This document shows, piece by piece, positions 7,039-14,766 of a stretch of 32,857 nt of DNA. The notes beneath the pieces were generated by a model. That model did not search any database and was not told where the DNA came from. It saw only the letters and a program-made list of their open reading frames with translations. Source of the stretch: Streptococcus sanguinis (GTDB taxonomy: Bacteria; Bacillota; Bacilli; Lactobacillales; Streptococcaceae); the NCBI RefSeq assembly GCF_003943655.1, contig NZ_RJMM01000001.1, positions 17,567-50,423 of the forward strand, read 5' to 3'. Made by a program: the position numbers and the translations under genes. Numbering within the stretch: position 1 is the stretch's first letter; each line of letters opens with the position of its first letter.

Positions 7039-7076
7039 TAAAAACCCAGTTTAGACTAAAAAGTCCGAACTGGGTT
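7039..7076 (-). terminator. Terminator of the manganese regulator gene
   Basis: On the minus strand AACCCAGTT (7076-7068) pairs with AACTGGGTT (7051-7043), with a nested GACT/AGTC stem in the loop, followed by TTTTTATT. The T-run merges into the -35 of the marR promoter, so the two units are separated with no spare bases. Confidence 0.82.
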
Positions 7077-7080
7077 CTGT

Positions 7081-7728
7081 TTATAGTTTTTCCACATAAA
7101 TCTGCTGGGCAATCATAGGATTGATTTGGATTTCTTGAGTTTCTGTCTTGAGAAGATAGACCTGAGCGAAAGAATCGTATTGGATGAAGGTGACGGTTTG
7201 GCCGATTTGCAGGTTGTATTTTTCCAAGTATTTAAGCAAGTCAAAGTCATCGTGTACGCGTTTGATGATATAGTCGCCAGGGGCAGAAGCCTCTTCCAGA
7301 GTCAGTTGGTTTTCTTCGTCCAGAAGCTCTCCCTTGGCTGGAATGGTGCCCCCGTGAGGACAGGTCTTGGGATACTGGAGCATGGCATCCAGACGCTCAA
7401 CGAAGCGCTCAGAAACAGTGTGCTCTAGGACTTCGGCTTCCTCATGGATTTCATCAGTCGAGTAGCCGAGATGGTTGACCAGAAAGACTTCAATCAGTCG
7501 GTGCTTGCGATAGAGGTCAGAAACTAGCCTTAGCCCCAAATCAGTCAGCAGGTAGCCGGCTTTTTTATCCTTGACCAGAAGTTCTTCCGCCAGCATTTTT
7601 TTCATCATTTCCGTCACAGCCGGAGGTGAAACCTGCATGAGCTGGGCGATTTCTTTATTGGTGATTTTTTTGTGGCGGCTGCCAATCTCATAGATACACT
7701 TGAGATAGTCTTCTTTATTTGGGGTCAT
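7081..7728 (-). CDS. scaR: Mn-dependent DtxR/MntR-family repressor (ScaR/SloR/PsaR type)
   Basis: The 215-residue metalloregulator is expected to repress manganese uptake genes when Mn(II) is plentiful. It begins with the typical MTPNKEDYLKCIYEIG, has the winged HTH (about 1-65, NKEIAQLMQVSPPAVTEMM), the dimerisation and metal-binding domain (about 66-140, KHRLIEVFLVNHLG, HEEAEVLEHTVSE) and the C-terminal FeoA/SH3-like domain (about 145-215), as in streptococcal SloR and ScaR. In S. sanguinis the orthologue is called SsaR. GAGGA precedes ATG 7728. Its likely target, the palindrome before the Mn transporter, lies about 10 kb away in this window (17966-17987). It is monocistronic, with its own terminator. 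Confidence 0.93.
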   Translation of the reverse strand: MTPNKEDYLKCIYEIGSRHKKITNKEIAQLMQVSPPAVTEMMKKMLAEELLVKDKKAGYLLTDLGLRLVSDLYRKHRLIEVFLVNHLGYSTDEIHEEAEVLEHTVSERFVERLDAMLQYPKTCPHGGTIPAKGELLDEENQLTLEEASAPGDYIIKRVHDDFDLLKYLEKYNLQIGQTVTFIQYDSFAQVYLLKTETQEIQINPMIAQQIYVEKL

Positions 7729-7828
7729 CTTGCATCCTCGCTGAACTTTCTATCATTAGTATAACAAAAATCGCTGTAAGAATACAGTGTCTAAGCCTTT
7801 CTTTGATGTTTAGATTTTCTTCATTCGC

Positions 7829-7857
7829 TTGTAATCGTTTTGCGATTATTATATAAT
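7829..7857 (+). promoter_or_regulatory. Promoter with inverted repeat and WalR-box-like sequence for the C39-like protein
   Basis: The -35 is TTGTAA (7829-7834), the spacer is 17 bp, and the -10 is TATAAT (7852-7857). The spacer holds an inverted repeat, TAATCG (7832-7837) and CGATTA (7843-7848). The same bases read TGTAAT, five bases, TGCGAT (7830-7846). The first half fits the WalR/VicR consensus (TGTWAH, 5 bases, TGTWAH) and the second half fits partly. WalR control of a secreted hydrolase-like gene would make sense but is inference. Confidence 0.6.
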
Positions 7858-7956
7858 CAAAGCGTACGATTTAAAAAATAAAAAGTAAAAATTCTTTAGC
7901 TGGTTTGCAGAAAATTTGGCTTGCTTTTTACTTTTTTGCAAAAGGAGAATCCTATT

Positions 7957-10839
7957 ATGAAAAAAAGACGAATGATGGCGTCTCGAGCAGAGAAGTTTAC
8001 TCGTTTTGGCATCCGCAAATGCAGTCTGGGAGCAGTCTCTGTAGCGATTGCGACTGGTCTGGCCTTTCTTGGAAGTGGAGCGGTTCAGGCAGATCAGCTA
8101 GCACCTAGTCAGACAGCTGACAGTGTCGCTGTCAGCCAGGCTGTGGAGAACCAAGCTAGCACAGCTGCAACTCCAACTGTAACAGAAACCAGTCTGTCAA
8201 GTATGGATAAGGCTGCACCAGCACCGGAGGCTGTTACTCCTGACGCTAGTCAGATACCTACGTCTTCCGATACCAGTGCTCAGTCTACTTCTTCAGATCC
8301 TGTAGAAAGTGCCCGGCCGAAAAGTGATACTGTAGCTTCGACAGAAAATCAACCTGCTGTGGCTGAGAACTCAGAAAAAAGTGATGCTTCTAATCAGCCA
8401 GCACAAGCAGTTTCTGCTACAGAGCGCCCCTTGGCAGCAGCAGAAGTCAAAAAGCCACAAGGCAAGATTACCATTCAGAACAACAATCCACAGACAGGTG
8501 AATTTGATATTGTCGTGTCCGATATTATCGCCCCAGATGGTCTGAAGTCTGTTTATCTACCGACATGGTCAGCTGCTAACGACCAAGATGATGTGCAGTG
8601 GTACACAGCCGAAAGACGCGCTGATGGAACCTATTTTAAGCATGTCAGCTACCGCAATCATAAGAACTCTCTGGGGGAGTATAATGTTCACCTCTATTTC
8701 GTGAATGATGCAGGCCAGCTGCAGGGTGCGGGTTCGGCTAAGACGGTAGTTACTCGCGCGCAGCCACAGGGCAAGATCACCATTCAGAACAATAATCCGC
8801 AGACAGGCGAATTTGATATAGTCGTGTCAGATATTGTAGCCCCAGATGGTCTGAAGGCCGTTTACTTGCCGACTTGGTCAGCTGCCAATGACCAAGATGA
8901 TGTGCAGTGGTACACAGCCGAAAGGCGCGCTGATGGGACCTATTTCAAACACGTCAGCTACCGCAACCACAAGAACTCTCTGGGGGAGTATAATGTTCAT
9001 CTCTATTTCGTGAATGATGCAGGCCAGCTGCAGGGTGCGGGTTCGGCTAAGACGGTAGTTACTCGCGCGCAGCCACAGGGAAAAATCACCATTCAGAACA
9101 ATAATCCGCAGACAGGCGAATTTGATATAGTCGTGTCAGATATTGTAGCCCCAGATGGTCTGAAGGCCGTTTACTTGCCGACTTGGTCAGCTGCCAATGA
9201 CCAAGATGATGTGCAGTGGTACACAGCCGAAAGGCGCGCTGATGGGACCTATTTCAAGCATGTCAGTTACCGCAATCATAAGAACTCTCTAGGTGAGTAT
9301 AATGTTCACCTCTATTTTGTGAATGATGCAGGCCAGCTGCAGGGTGCAGGCTCAGCTAAGACGGTGGTTGACCGCGCGCAACCAAAAGGCAAGATTACCA
9401 TTCAGAACAACAATCCGCAGACAGGCGAATTTGATATTGTTGTGTCCGACATTGTTGCTTCAGATGGTCTGAAGTCTGTTAGTCTTCCAACCTGGTCCAC
9501 CGCTAACGACCAAGACGACGTGCAGTGGTACACCGCTGAAAGACGAGCTGATGGGACCTATTTCAAGCATGTCAGCTACCGCAATCATAAGAACTCCTTG
9601 GGCGAGTACAATGTTCACCTCTATTTTGTGAATGATGCAGGCCAGCTGCAGGGTGCAGGTTCGGCTAAGACAGAGGTTACTCGCGCGCAGCCTCAAGGTA
9701 AGATTACCATTCAGAACAACAATCCGCAGACAGGTGAATTTGATATAGTCGTTTCTGATATTGTTGCCCCGGATGGCCTGAAGGCGGTCTACCTACCGAC
9801 TTGGTCCAGCAAGGATGACCAAGACGATGTGCAGTGGTATATCGCTGAGCGCCAATCTGACGGCACCTATAAAAAACATGTTCGAGCTCAGGATCATAAG
9901 TTTTCAGTGGGTGAGTACAAGGTTCATCTTTACTATCTGAATGAGGACGGCCAGATGCAAGGTGCAGGTGGCGAGAAGCTGATGGTTTCTGTAGCACCTG
10001 AAAACATCCGTGCGACTGGAAAAATCAATATCCAAAACAATAATGCGCGAACAGGAACTTTTGATGTAGTTGTGACAAATGTCTCCAATCCAGGTGGAAT
10101 TCAAGCAGTCTATCTGCCAACTTGGTCCACAGATAAGGATCAGGATGATGTCAAGTGGTATTTGGCCCAAAAGCAGGCAAATGGCACCTATAAGATCACG
10201 GTCCGAGCTAGTGACCATAAGCTTTCTACCGGCGAGTACAAGATTCATCTTTACTATAAGCAGGACAATGGTCAGCTCATCGCTGTTGATGCTACTACGA
10301 CCCAGGTATCAAAAGCGGTTTACAATACTCCGTACTACTCACAGCGTGATGGTCGCTGGGGTGGCAGGAAGTATGGTCCTTACAGCATGGATGCGACAGG
10401 ATGCGTGCCGACAACGCTAGCCATGGTTATTTCTGGAATTACTGGGACAGAAGTGCTTCCGACAACTGTTGCGGATTACCTATATAATCATACCAATGAA
10501 TTTAATAAAGATGGATTTGGCACCAGCAGCCGGGGTATTGTTCGCGCTGCCCAGCACTGGAATCTGACGACTGAGACCCTGTTTACAGCTTCTGCGGTCA
10601 AAGAAGTGCTTTCGCAGGGGCATCATGTCCTAGGTGCCGTTGGTACCAGCATCTTTGCCCATTATCCAGTCACTCATGAGCTGGTTCTCAAAGGCTATGA
10701 CAATGGAAAAACCTATGTCCGTGACCCTTATAATGCAGCTAATAATGGCTGGTATCCAGTAGACTATCTCTTTGGGGTCAAGAGTGTCGATCCGACGGAT
10801 AATACAGAAGGATCACCCTTTATTGCCATCAAAGGATAA
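7957..10839 (+). CDS. Secreted protein with YSIRK-type signal, six GBS_Bsp-like repeats and a C39-like cysteine peptidase domain
   Basis: The predicted product is 960 residues. ATG 7957 is preceded by AAAGGAG (7941-7947); the upstream alternative at 7921 lacks a ribosome binding site. The signal peptide has a YSIRK-like motif (FGIRKCSLGAVS, 17-28) with likely cleavage after VQA45. A Ser/Thr/Ala/Pro-rich linker (46-165) is followed by six repeats of about 103 residues (from 169), each with the pattern GKITIQNNN, LPTWS, DQDDVQWY, HK, GEY, VHLYF, which fits GBS_Bsp-like repeats. The C-terminal domain (about 789-960) resembles Peptidase_C39_2, with candidate catalytic Cys816 (DATGCVPTTLAMV) and His907 (THELVLKGYD), then Asp in VRDPYN. 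There is no LPXTG, so it is probably secreted or held to the wall by its repeats. Substrate is unknown; peptidoglycan or protein cleavage is possible. Confidence 0.88.
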   Translation: MKKRRMMASRAEKFTRFGIRKCSLGAVSVAIATGLAFLGSGAVQADQLAPSQTADSVAVSQAVENQASTAATPTVTETSLSSMDKAAPAPEAVTPDASQIPTSSDTSAQSTSSDPVESARPKSDTVASTENQPAVAENSEKSDASNQPAQAVSATERPLAAAEVKKPQGKITIQNNNPQTGEFDIVVSDIIAPDGLKSVYLPTWSAANDQDDVQWYTAERRADGTYFKHVSYRNHKNSLGEYNVHLYFVNDAGQLQGAGSAKTVVTRAQPQGKITIQNNNPQTGEFDIVVSDIVAPDGLKAVYLPTWSAANDQDDVQWYTAERRADGTYFKHVSYRNHKNSLGEYNVHLYFVNDAGQLQGAGSAKTVVTRAQPQGKITIQNNNPQTGEFDIVVSDIVAPDGLKAVYLPTWSAANDQDDVQWYTAERRADGTYFKHVSYRNHKNSLGEYNVHLYFVNDAGQLQGAGSAKTVVDRAQPKGKITIQNNNPQTGEFDIVVSDIVASDGLKSVSLPTWSTANDQDDVQWYTAERRADGTYFKHVSYRNHKNSLGEYNVHLYFVNDAGQLQGAGSAKTEVTRAQPQGKITIQNNNPQTGEFDIVVSDIVAPDGLKAVYLPTWSSKDDQDDVQWYIAERQSDGTYKKHVRAQDHKFSVGEYKVHLYYLNEDGQMQGAGGEKLMVSVAPENIRATGKINIQNNNARTGTFDVVVTNVSNPGGIQAVYLPTWSTDKDQDDVKWYLAQKQANGTYKITVRASDHKLSTGEYKIHLYYKQDNGQLIAVDATTTQVSKAVYNTPYYSQRDGRWGGRKYGPYSMDATGCVPTTLAMVISGITGTEVLPTTVADYLYNHTNEFNKDGFGTSSRGIVRAAQHWNLTTETLFTASAVKEVLSQGHHVLGAVGTSIFAHYPVTHELVLKGYDNGKTYVRDPYNAANNGWYPVDYLFGVKSVDPTDNTEGSPFIAIKG
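8461..10317 (+). repeat. Six in-frame tandem coding repeats (309-bp period)
   Basis: Repeat units begin at 8461, 8770, 9079, 9388, 9697 and 10018. The first four spacings are exactly 309 bp, the fifth is 321 bp. Units 1-4 are very close at the DNA level, and units 2 and 3 are almost identical including most silent positions. Units 5 and 6 are diverged. This pattern indicates recent duplication or gene conversion among the N-terminal copies. Confidence 0.9.
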
Positions 10840-10858
10840 GAAATTCGTGAATAAGAAG

Positions 10859-10887
10859 ACCGCTCGTTGCTTGACGGGCGGTTTTCT
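10859..10887 (+). terminator. Rho-independent terminator
   Basis: ACCGCTCGT (10859-10867) pairs with ACGGGCGGT (10874-10882), with one T-G pair, followed by a short TTTTCT tail. It closes the peptidase-repeat gene. Confidence 0.75.
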
Positions 10888-11065
10888 GCATTCTATGACT
10901 ACTATACTTGTACTCGTTCAAGAGTTTATCATTGACAAAGTCAGTAAGGGGCAAGTTTATTATGGGATAGATGGCTAGACACACAGTTTTTTTAGAAGAG
11001 ATTGAGACGTGATTCTATTTTTGGACATATTGCGATAAAAGTTCTCAAAAAAACATGTAAATAGT

Positions 11066-11094
11066 TTGACAAACAAAGCTTTTCTTATTATACT
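11066..11094 (+). promoter_or_regulatory. Promoter of the SEC10/PgrA-like surface protein gene
   Basis: TTGACA (11066-11071), a 17-bp spacer and TATACT (11089-11094) lie just before AGGAGG and ATG 11118. Transcription would start about 15 bases before the start codon, so the leader is very short. The rest of the gap 10888-11065 shows no gene. Confidence 0.82.
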
Positions 11095-11117
11095 ATTAAC
11101 ATATCAGGAGGAAAAAC

Positions 11118-13358
11118 ATGAAAAAAATCCAAAAACATGTCATTCTAGGTGCAGCAGTTCTTGCTAGTACTGGCATTGCTCACACTGTAGCTGCAGATAC
11201 AACTCCAGTGGATGCAAATGCATCTGCAAACCAAGATAAGGCTCTATCTGCAAGCCCAGAAGCTCTTAAACAGCAAACGGAGCAGGTCAATCAAGCGAAA
11301 GCGTCTGTTGACCAAGCCAAAGAACAGGTTACAGCAGCTGAGACTAAGGTTGAAACTGCTAAGAAAGATAATGCTGATACAAGTGCACAAAAAATTGCGG
11401 AAGCTCAGGCAGCTGTGACAGAAGCTGAGAAGAAAGTTGCTCCAGCAGAAAACGTAGCCAAGCAAGCCCAAGCAGCTCTTGATACAGCTAAAAAAGCAGA
11501 AAACTCACAGGTGACTGTAGCTCAGGATGCTCAAGCTCAAGCAGCTAAGGCACAAACCGAGACTCAAGCTGCTCAGGATGCTGTGAATGCAGCTCAAAAA
11601 GATGTGGACAGCAAACTGGTAAGTGAAAAGGTAACGAAGGCAAAGGAGGAGCTTGACAAGGCTAAAAATAACTTAGCTTCTTACGAAGATCAATTGAAGA
11701 CAGCTGAAGCAGAAGATGCGAAACGCCAAGCAGTGATTGATAAAGCCCAAGCAGATATTCAAGCAGCTCAAGCAGAAATCAAGGAAAAAGAAGCGAAACT
11801 TTCGTCCCAGGACCAAGTACATAATACCTTTACCCTATCACAAGCTTACATCAATGCAATTAAAAGCAATAATATCAACGGTACGGCAAAGTTATCACCT
11901 GAGGCACAAGAAATCCTTGTTAAAGAAGCAGCTACCCTAAAATCTAGCAACAACTACATTGGCAGTCAAAAAGATGCGCAGCGAATGGTTAACATCAATG
12001 CTATTCCAAATGATGTTCTGATGGAACTCAACTACTATGCACAAGATTTGATTAATCAAATCCGTAAGCAAGCAGGAACAGCACCAGTAACATTAACACA
12101 AAATGGTATGGATTATGCAGCAGCGCTAAGCCAAGCAGCTCGTGAAGAAAAATATAAATACCAATCAAAAGAACCTATAACTCTACATGTAGCTATCCCT
12201 AAAGATGTAGTTTCTAAATTTGGACTTGATCAGTTTGGACATAGAGTAGCAAGTACTAATGAACTTGGTCCTTATCCTATCCTTGCTAGTCAAGAGAATG
12301 TCTCTGTTGACTACTTAAAAAAGGCAATTTATGATGATATTAAATTCCAATTATTTGATTTGGGAGATAACATTGCATATAGAACTAGAGGAACTATCTA
12401 TGCTCAAAAAGTAGTTGGGCATCTTGAAAGTCAGAAAAAAGGTGCATATGTCGCTGTTAACTTTAGCAACAATGGCATTATTAACCGAATTAACTTCCTT
12501 CTTTTTCCAAATACCGACAACGATATTAAGGACCCTTCCAAAATAACACCAGCCTTGATTAATCCAAATGCTAATAATCAAGAGGCTGATGCAGCTCGTA
12601 AAGATTTAGCGGCTTCGCAAGCTAAATTGGACGCTGCTCAACGTACGTTGACAAATGCTCAGAACAAGCAGGAAACAGCACCATTACTGCGTGAGGTTGT
12701 GAAAACTGCTAAGGACAAGTTGGCCATGGCGGAACGTACTTACCAAACTGAACTCGAAAATAGCAAGAACTCAGCTTCTGAAGAAACCAAGGCTAAACTT
12801 GCAGTTTTAGCTAAGGCTCAAGCAAGCTTGAAAGAAAAAGAAGCAGCCCAAGCAAGTGCGCAAAAAAAAGCTGAGGAAGCTAATGCCAAACTTGCCGAAT
12901 TGAAAGCAGCTACAGCAAATGCTCAAGAAAAGGCAGCTGCTGCGGCTACAGCTCTGGAAGAGGCTCAACGCTCTGTTCAAGCTGCTAAAGACTACGTTTC
13001 TCGCTTGCAAAATGCCCCTGCTCTTCTAAAAGAAGCAGAAGCGGCTCTCAATGATGCTAAAGCAAACTTGGCAAGTAAGGAAGAAACGTATAGAGTCGAA
13101 AATGCCAAACTTGAAGCTTTGAAAGCAGCTCTTGCAGCCCTAGAGACAGACGACCCAACCAACCTCGTTTCTAAGAATGAGCGAAAGGTTCTGAAAGTCA
13201 CTACAACGGGAGTGAAGCACGGAAAGAAACCAGTTCAGACCTATCAGGCTCCGGCAGCTCTTCCAAAAACAGGTTCTGCTGAATCTTCTCTGGCACTTGC
13301 AGGTCTAGGATTACTATCTATGCTGGGACTGGCTTTTGCAAAACGTCGTAAAGCTTAA
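11118..13358 (+). CDS. LPXTG cell-wall protein with SEC10/PgrA surface-exclusion-like central domain
   Basis: The predicted product is 746 residues and sortase-anchored. It has a signal peptide (1 to about 27, ending VAA-DT), then an Ala/Lys/Glu/Gln-rich coiled coil (about 45-230), a globular centre (about 235-475), a second coiled coil (about 485-690), and LPKTG (715-719) with a hydrophobic segment and KRRKA tail. The centre (ELNYYAQDLINQIRKQAG, MDYAAALSQAAREE) resembles the SEC10/PgrA surface exclusion family and is CAP-like in its HxxA and helix pattern. In enterococci, relatives on conjugative plasmids limit mating between like donors, but no conjugation gene is present here, so an adhesin or wall-associated role is as likely. 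The coiled coils are low in complexity and may vary in length between strains. Confidence 0.87.
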   Translation: MKKIQKHVILGAAVLASTGIAHTVAADTTPVDANASANQDKALSASPEALKQQTEQVNQAKASVDQAKEQVTAAETKVETAKKDNADTSAQKIAEAQAAVTEAEKKVAPAENVAKQAQAALDTAKKAENSQVTVAQDAQAQAAKAQTETQAAQDAVNAAQKDVDSKLVSEKVTKAKEELDKAKNNLASYEDQLKTAEAEDAKRQAVIDKAQADIQAAQAEIKEKEAKLSSQDQVHNTFTLSQAYINAIKSNNINGTAKLSPEAQEILVKEAATLKSSNNYIGSQKDAQRMVNINAIPNDVLMELNYYAQDLINQIRKQAGTAPVTLTQNGMDYAAALSQAAREEKYKYQSKEPITLHVAIPKDVVSKFGLDQFGHRVASTNELGPYPILASQENVSVDYLKKAIYDDIKFQLFDLGDNIAYRTRGTIYAQKVVGHLESQKKGAYVAVNFSNNGIINRINFLLFPNTDNDIKDPSKITPALINPNANNQEADAARKDLAASQAKLDAAQRTLTNAQNKQETAPLLREVVKTAKDKLAMAERTYQTELENSKNSASEETKAKLAVLAKAQASLKEKEAAQASAQKKAEEANAKLAELKAATANAQEKAAAAATALEEAQRSVQAAKDYVSRLQNAPALLKEAEAALNDAKANLASKEETYRVENAKLEALKAALAALETDDPTNLVSKNERKVLKVTTTGVKHGKKPVQTYQAPAALPKTGSAESSLALAGLGLLSMLGLAFAKRRKA

Positions 13359-13389
13359 GAGCATTTATTGATAAAATAGAATTCTAGAT

Positions 13390-13428
13390 GAATTGTCCAA
13401 TCGGTGAAAAGTTGGACGATTCATTTCA
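13390..13428 (+). terminator. Terminator of the LPXTG gene, first hairpin
   Basis: GAATTGTCCAA (13390-13400) pairs with TTGGACGATTC (13412-13422), with one T-G pair, followed by ATTTC. The T-run is weak; a second hairpin follows at 13445. Confidence 0.6.
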
Positions 13429-13444
13429 ATAAAACTCATACTGA

Positions 13445-13477
13445 GAGAGGACCAGTTTGGTCTTCTCTTTATTTATT
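13445..13477 (+). terminator. Second tandem terminator hairpin
   Basis: GAGAGGACCA (13445-13454) pairs with TGGTCTTCTC (13458-13467), with one G-T pair and a 3-nt loop, followed by TTTATTTATT. It probably backs up the hairpin at 13390. Confidence 0.65.
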
Positions 13478-13558
13478 GAGTGATTTGTTAAGAACATCTT
13501 TATTGTTAATAGTCCAAGGATTCATATTTTGTTCTTTGCTATCATGTGAGTTTGTGAT

Positions 13559-13596
13559 AAAATCTAATTGTTCTATGTGGATTAGATTTTTTATTA
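13559..13596 (+). promoter_or_regulatory. AT-rich hairpin with T-run before the DUF3114-like gene
   Basis: AAAATCTAAT (13559-13568) and ATTAGATTTT (13581-13590) are exact inverted repeats around a 12-nt loop, followed by TTATTATAAC. It could be a weak terminator or attenuator for the gene at 13646, or an operator. TTATAA just after it may serve as a -10, in which case the repeat lies upstream of the start of transcription. I cannot separate these. Confidence 0.35.
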
Positions 13597-13645
13597 TAAC
13601 CTCTACAGTTTTGAACTACTAGAGCTAAAAGAAAGGAGGGGAGTC

Positions 13646-14746
13646 ATGTATCCGAAAGAAGAAAAAGAGCAGCTTTTTCAGCAATTGCAATCAATCGGTT
13701 GGTCTCAGTCAGCGTTGGAACGAGTTTTTGCAGGGTTAAATAACGAGCAAGGAAAAACAGTGTCAGAAGAAGGAGATTACCTGCAGGAGGCTCAGCTTTT
13801 TGGCAGTCCCTTCTTTCAAGAGCTCTGGCAGGCTGAGGCGGCTCAGAACAGCAGGTTAGTAGCTCAGGAGCTGCTGGTTCTGGCTATGAGTCTTGTTAAT
13901 ATGCCTGAGGAGTTGAGCGGAGATAAGAGAGAGACAAATCTTCTACTAGCTCGAATTGCTCCTGACCTTGCCCCTCATGACCGCTTTTGGAAGATTTTTT
14001 CAAGCACCTTACGACAGGCTTTTCCAGCAGATAATTTGAGCCAAAAGGATGGTAATCAAAAGCTCAAAAGGCAGCTGCATCAGTTTCGCTATGTCATTTC
14101 TTGTCAGCAGGCTCAGTGGGTTCGGGACCATTTCAGAGAGGTGGGGATGACGGATGCGGAGGCCTTGGCAGCTTATTTCAAGGCCGACCCCGGACTTCCC
14201 TACAGTTTCAAGGAATCCTCTCGCTTGCATAATAAAGCCTATATTGATAAGAGGTCAGAGCAAGCTATCTATCCGGATGGTCAAGTTAGTCAGGCCAATA
14301 TAAAAATCCTGATTGATTTTCATACAGAGTTTATTCTGGATCAGAGAGGTCGCTTTCTCAATATTATCGATCCAGAGGGTGCTAGTCAAAATGGTATTGT
14401 GAATAGCGCCAGCTTTAACTACGGTGAACGCAATCGTCCGGTCAATCAGGCTTCTCATACCCGCTATGACGTCAAAACACCTGCAGTCTGGGATCCTCGC
14501 TTTCGCAGGCTTGCCATTGAAAATAGCGACCGCAAGTTCAAGTCACCTCAGAATAATCGTGGTCCGCTGGGCTATCGTTCGGCTAAGAGCCCTTATGCTC
14601 GAAAGGGGCGGAGTGCTTATAAACAGGCAAAGGCAGAGATTGCTCAATTCAAGAAATTGCTGAATCGACCATCCTTTCTCTTGCGTTCCTGGGCTTGCTT
14701 CCGTCAGTTTTGGCAGAAGTTTTTCGCACAAAAAAATACGGACTAG
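13646..14746 (+). CDS. Streptococcal protein of unknown function (DUF3114-like)
   Basis: The 366-residue protein has no signal peptide or membrane segment. AAAGGAGGGG just before ATG 13646 is a very strong ribosome binding site. The N-terminal 180 residues are mainly helical. A second domain (about 200-305) has a compact pattern of polar motifs: YIDKRSEQAIYPDGQ, DFHTEFILDQRGRFLNIIDPEG, NGIVNSASFNYGERN, SHTRYD and WDPRFR. The tail is very basic (KSPYARKGRSAYKQAKAEIAQFKKLL). I believe it belongs to DUF3114, a family I know only from streptococci and relatives, but cannot confirm this. The conserved His, Glu, Asp, Asn and Arg residues suggest an enzyme or toxin-like fold; that is inference. It is a single gene between two terminator regions, next to surface-protein genes. 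Confidence 0.7.
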   Translation: MYPKEEKEQLFQQLQSIGWSQSALERVFAGLNNEQGKTVSEEGDYLQEAQLFGSPFFQELWQAEAAQNSRLVAQELLVLAMSLVNMPEELSGDKRETNLLLARIAPDLAPHDRFWKIFSSTLRQAFPADNLSQKDGNQKLKRQLHQFRYVISCQQAQWVRDHFREVGMTDAEALAAYFKADPGLPYSFKESSRLHNKAYIDKRSEQAIYPDGQVSQANIKILIDFHTEFILDQRGRFLNIIDPEGASQNGIVNSASFNYGERNRPVNQASHTRYDVKTPAVWDPRFRRLAIENSDRKFKSPQNNRGPLGYRSAKSPYARKGRSAYKQAKAEIAQFKKLLNRPSFLLRSWACFRQFWQKFFAQKNTD

Positions 14747-14761
14747 CAAATCCGTATTTTT
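14732..14761. terminator. Bidirectional terminator between the DUF3114-like gene and tpx
   Basis: AAAAATACGGA (14732-14742) pairs exactly with TCCGTATTTTT (14751-14761), with T-runs possible in both directions. The stop codon of the plus-strand gene (14744-14746) lies in the loop. It serves the two convergent genes. Confidence 0.88.
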
Positions 14762-14766
14762 ATCTT

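Noticed and set aside
9460-10248. Several minus-strand frames opposite the tandem repeats
   Set aside because: They recur with the repeat period as shadows of the coding strand and have no ribosome binding sites.
8461-10317. Regular direct repeats that could suggest a CRISPR array or satellite
   Set aside because: The 309-bp period is an exact multiple of three, lies in one open frame and encodes a known type of protein repeat.
13404-13622. A 72-codon plus-strand frame with a hydrophobic stretch, between the LPXTG gene and the DUF3114-like gene
   Set aside because: It runs through a terminator hairpin and a second inverted repeat and has no ribosome binding site.
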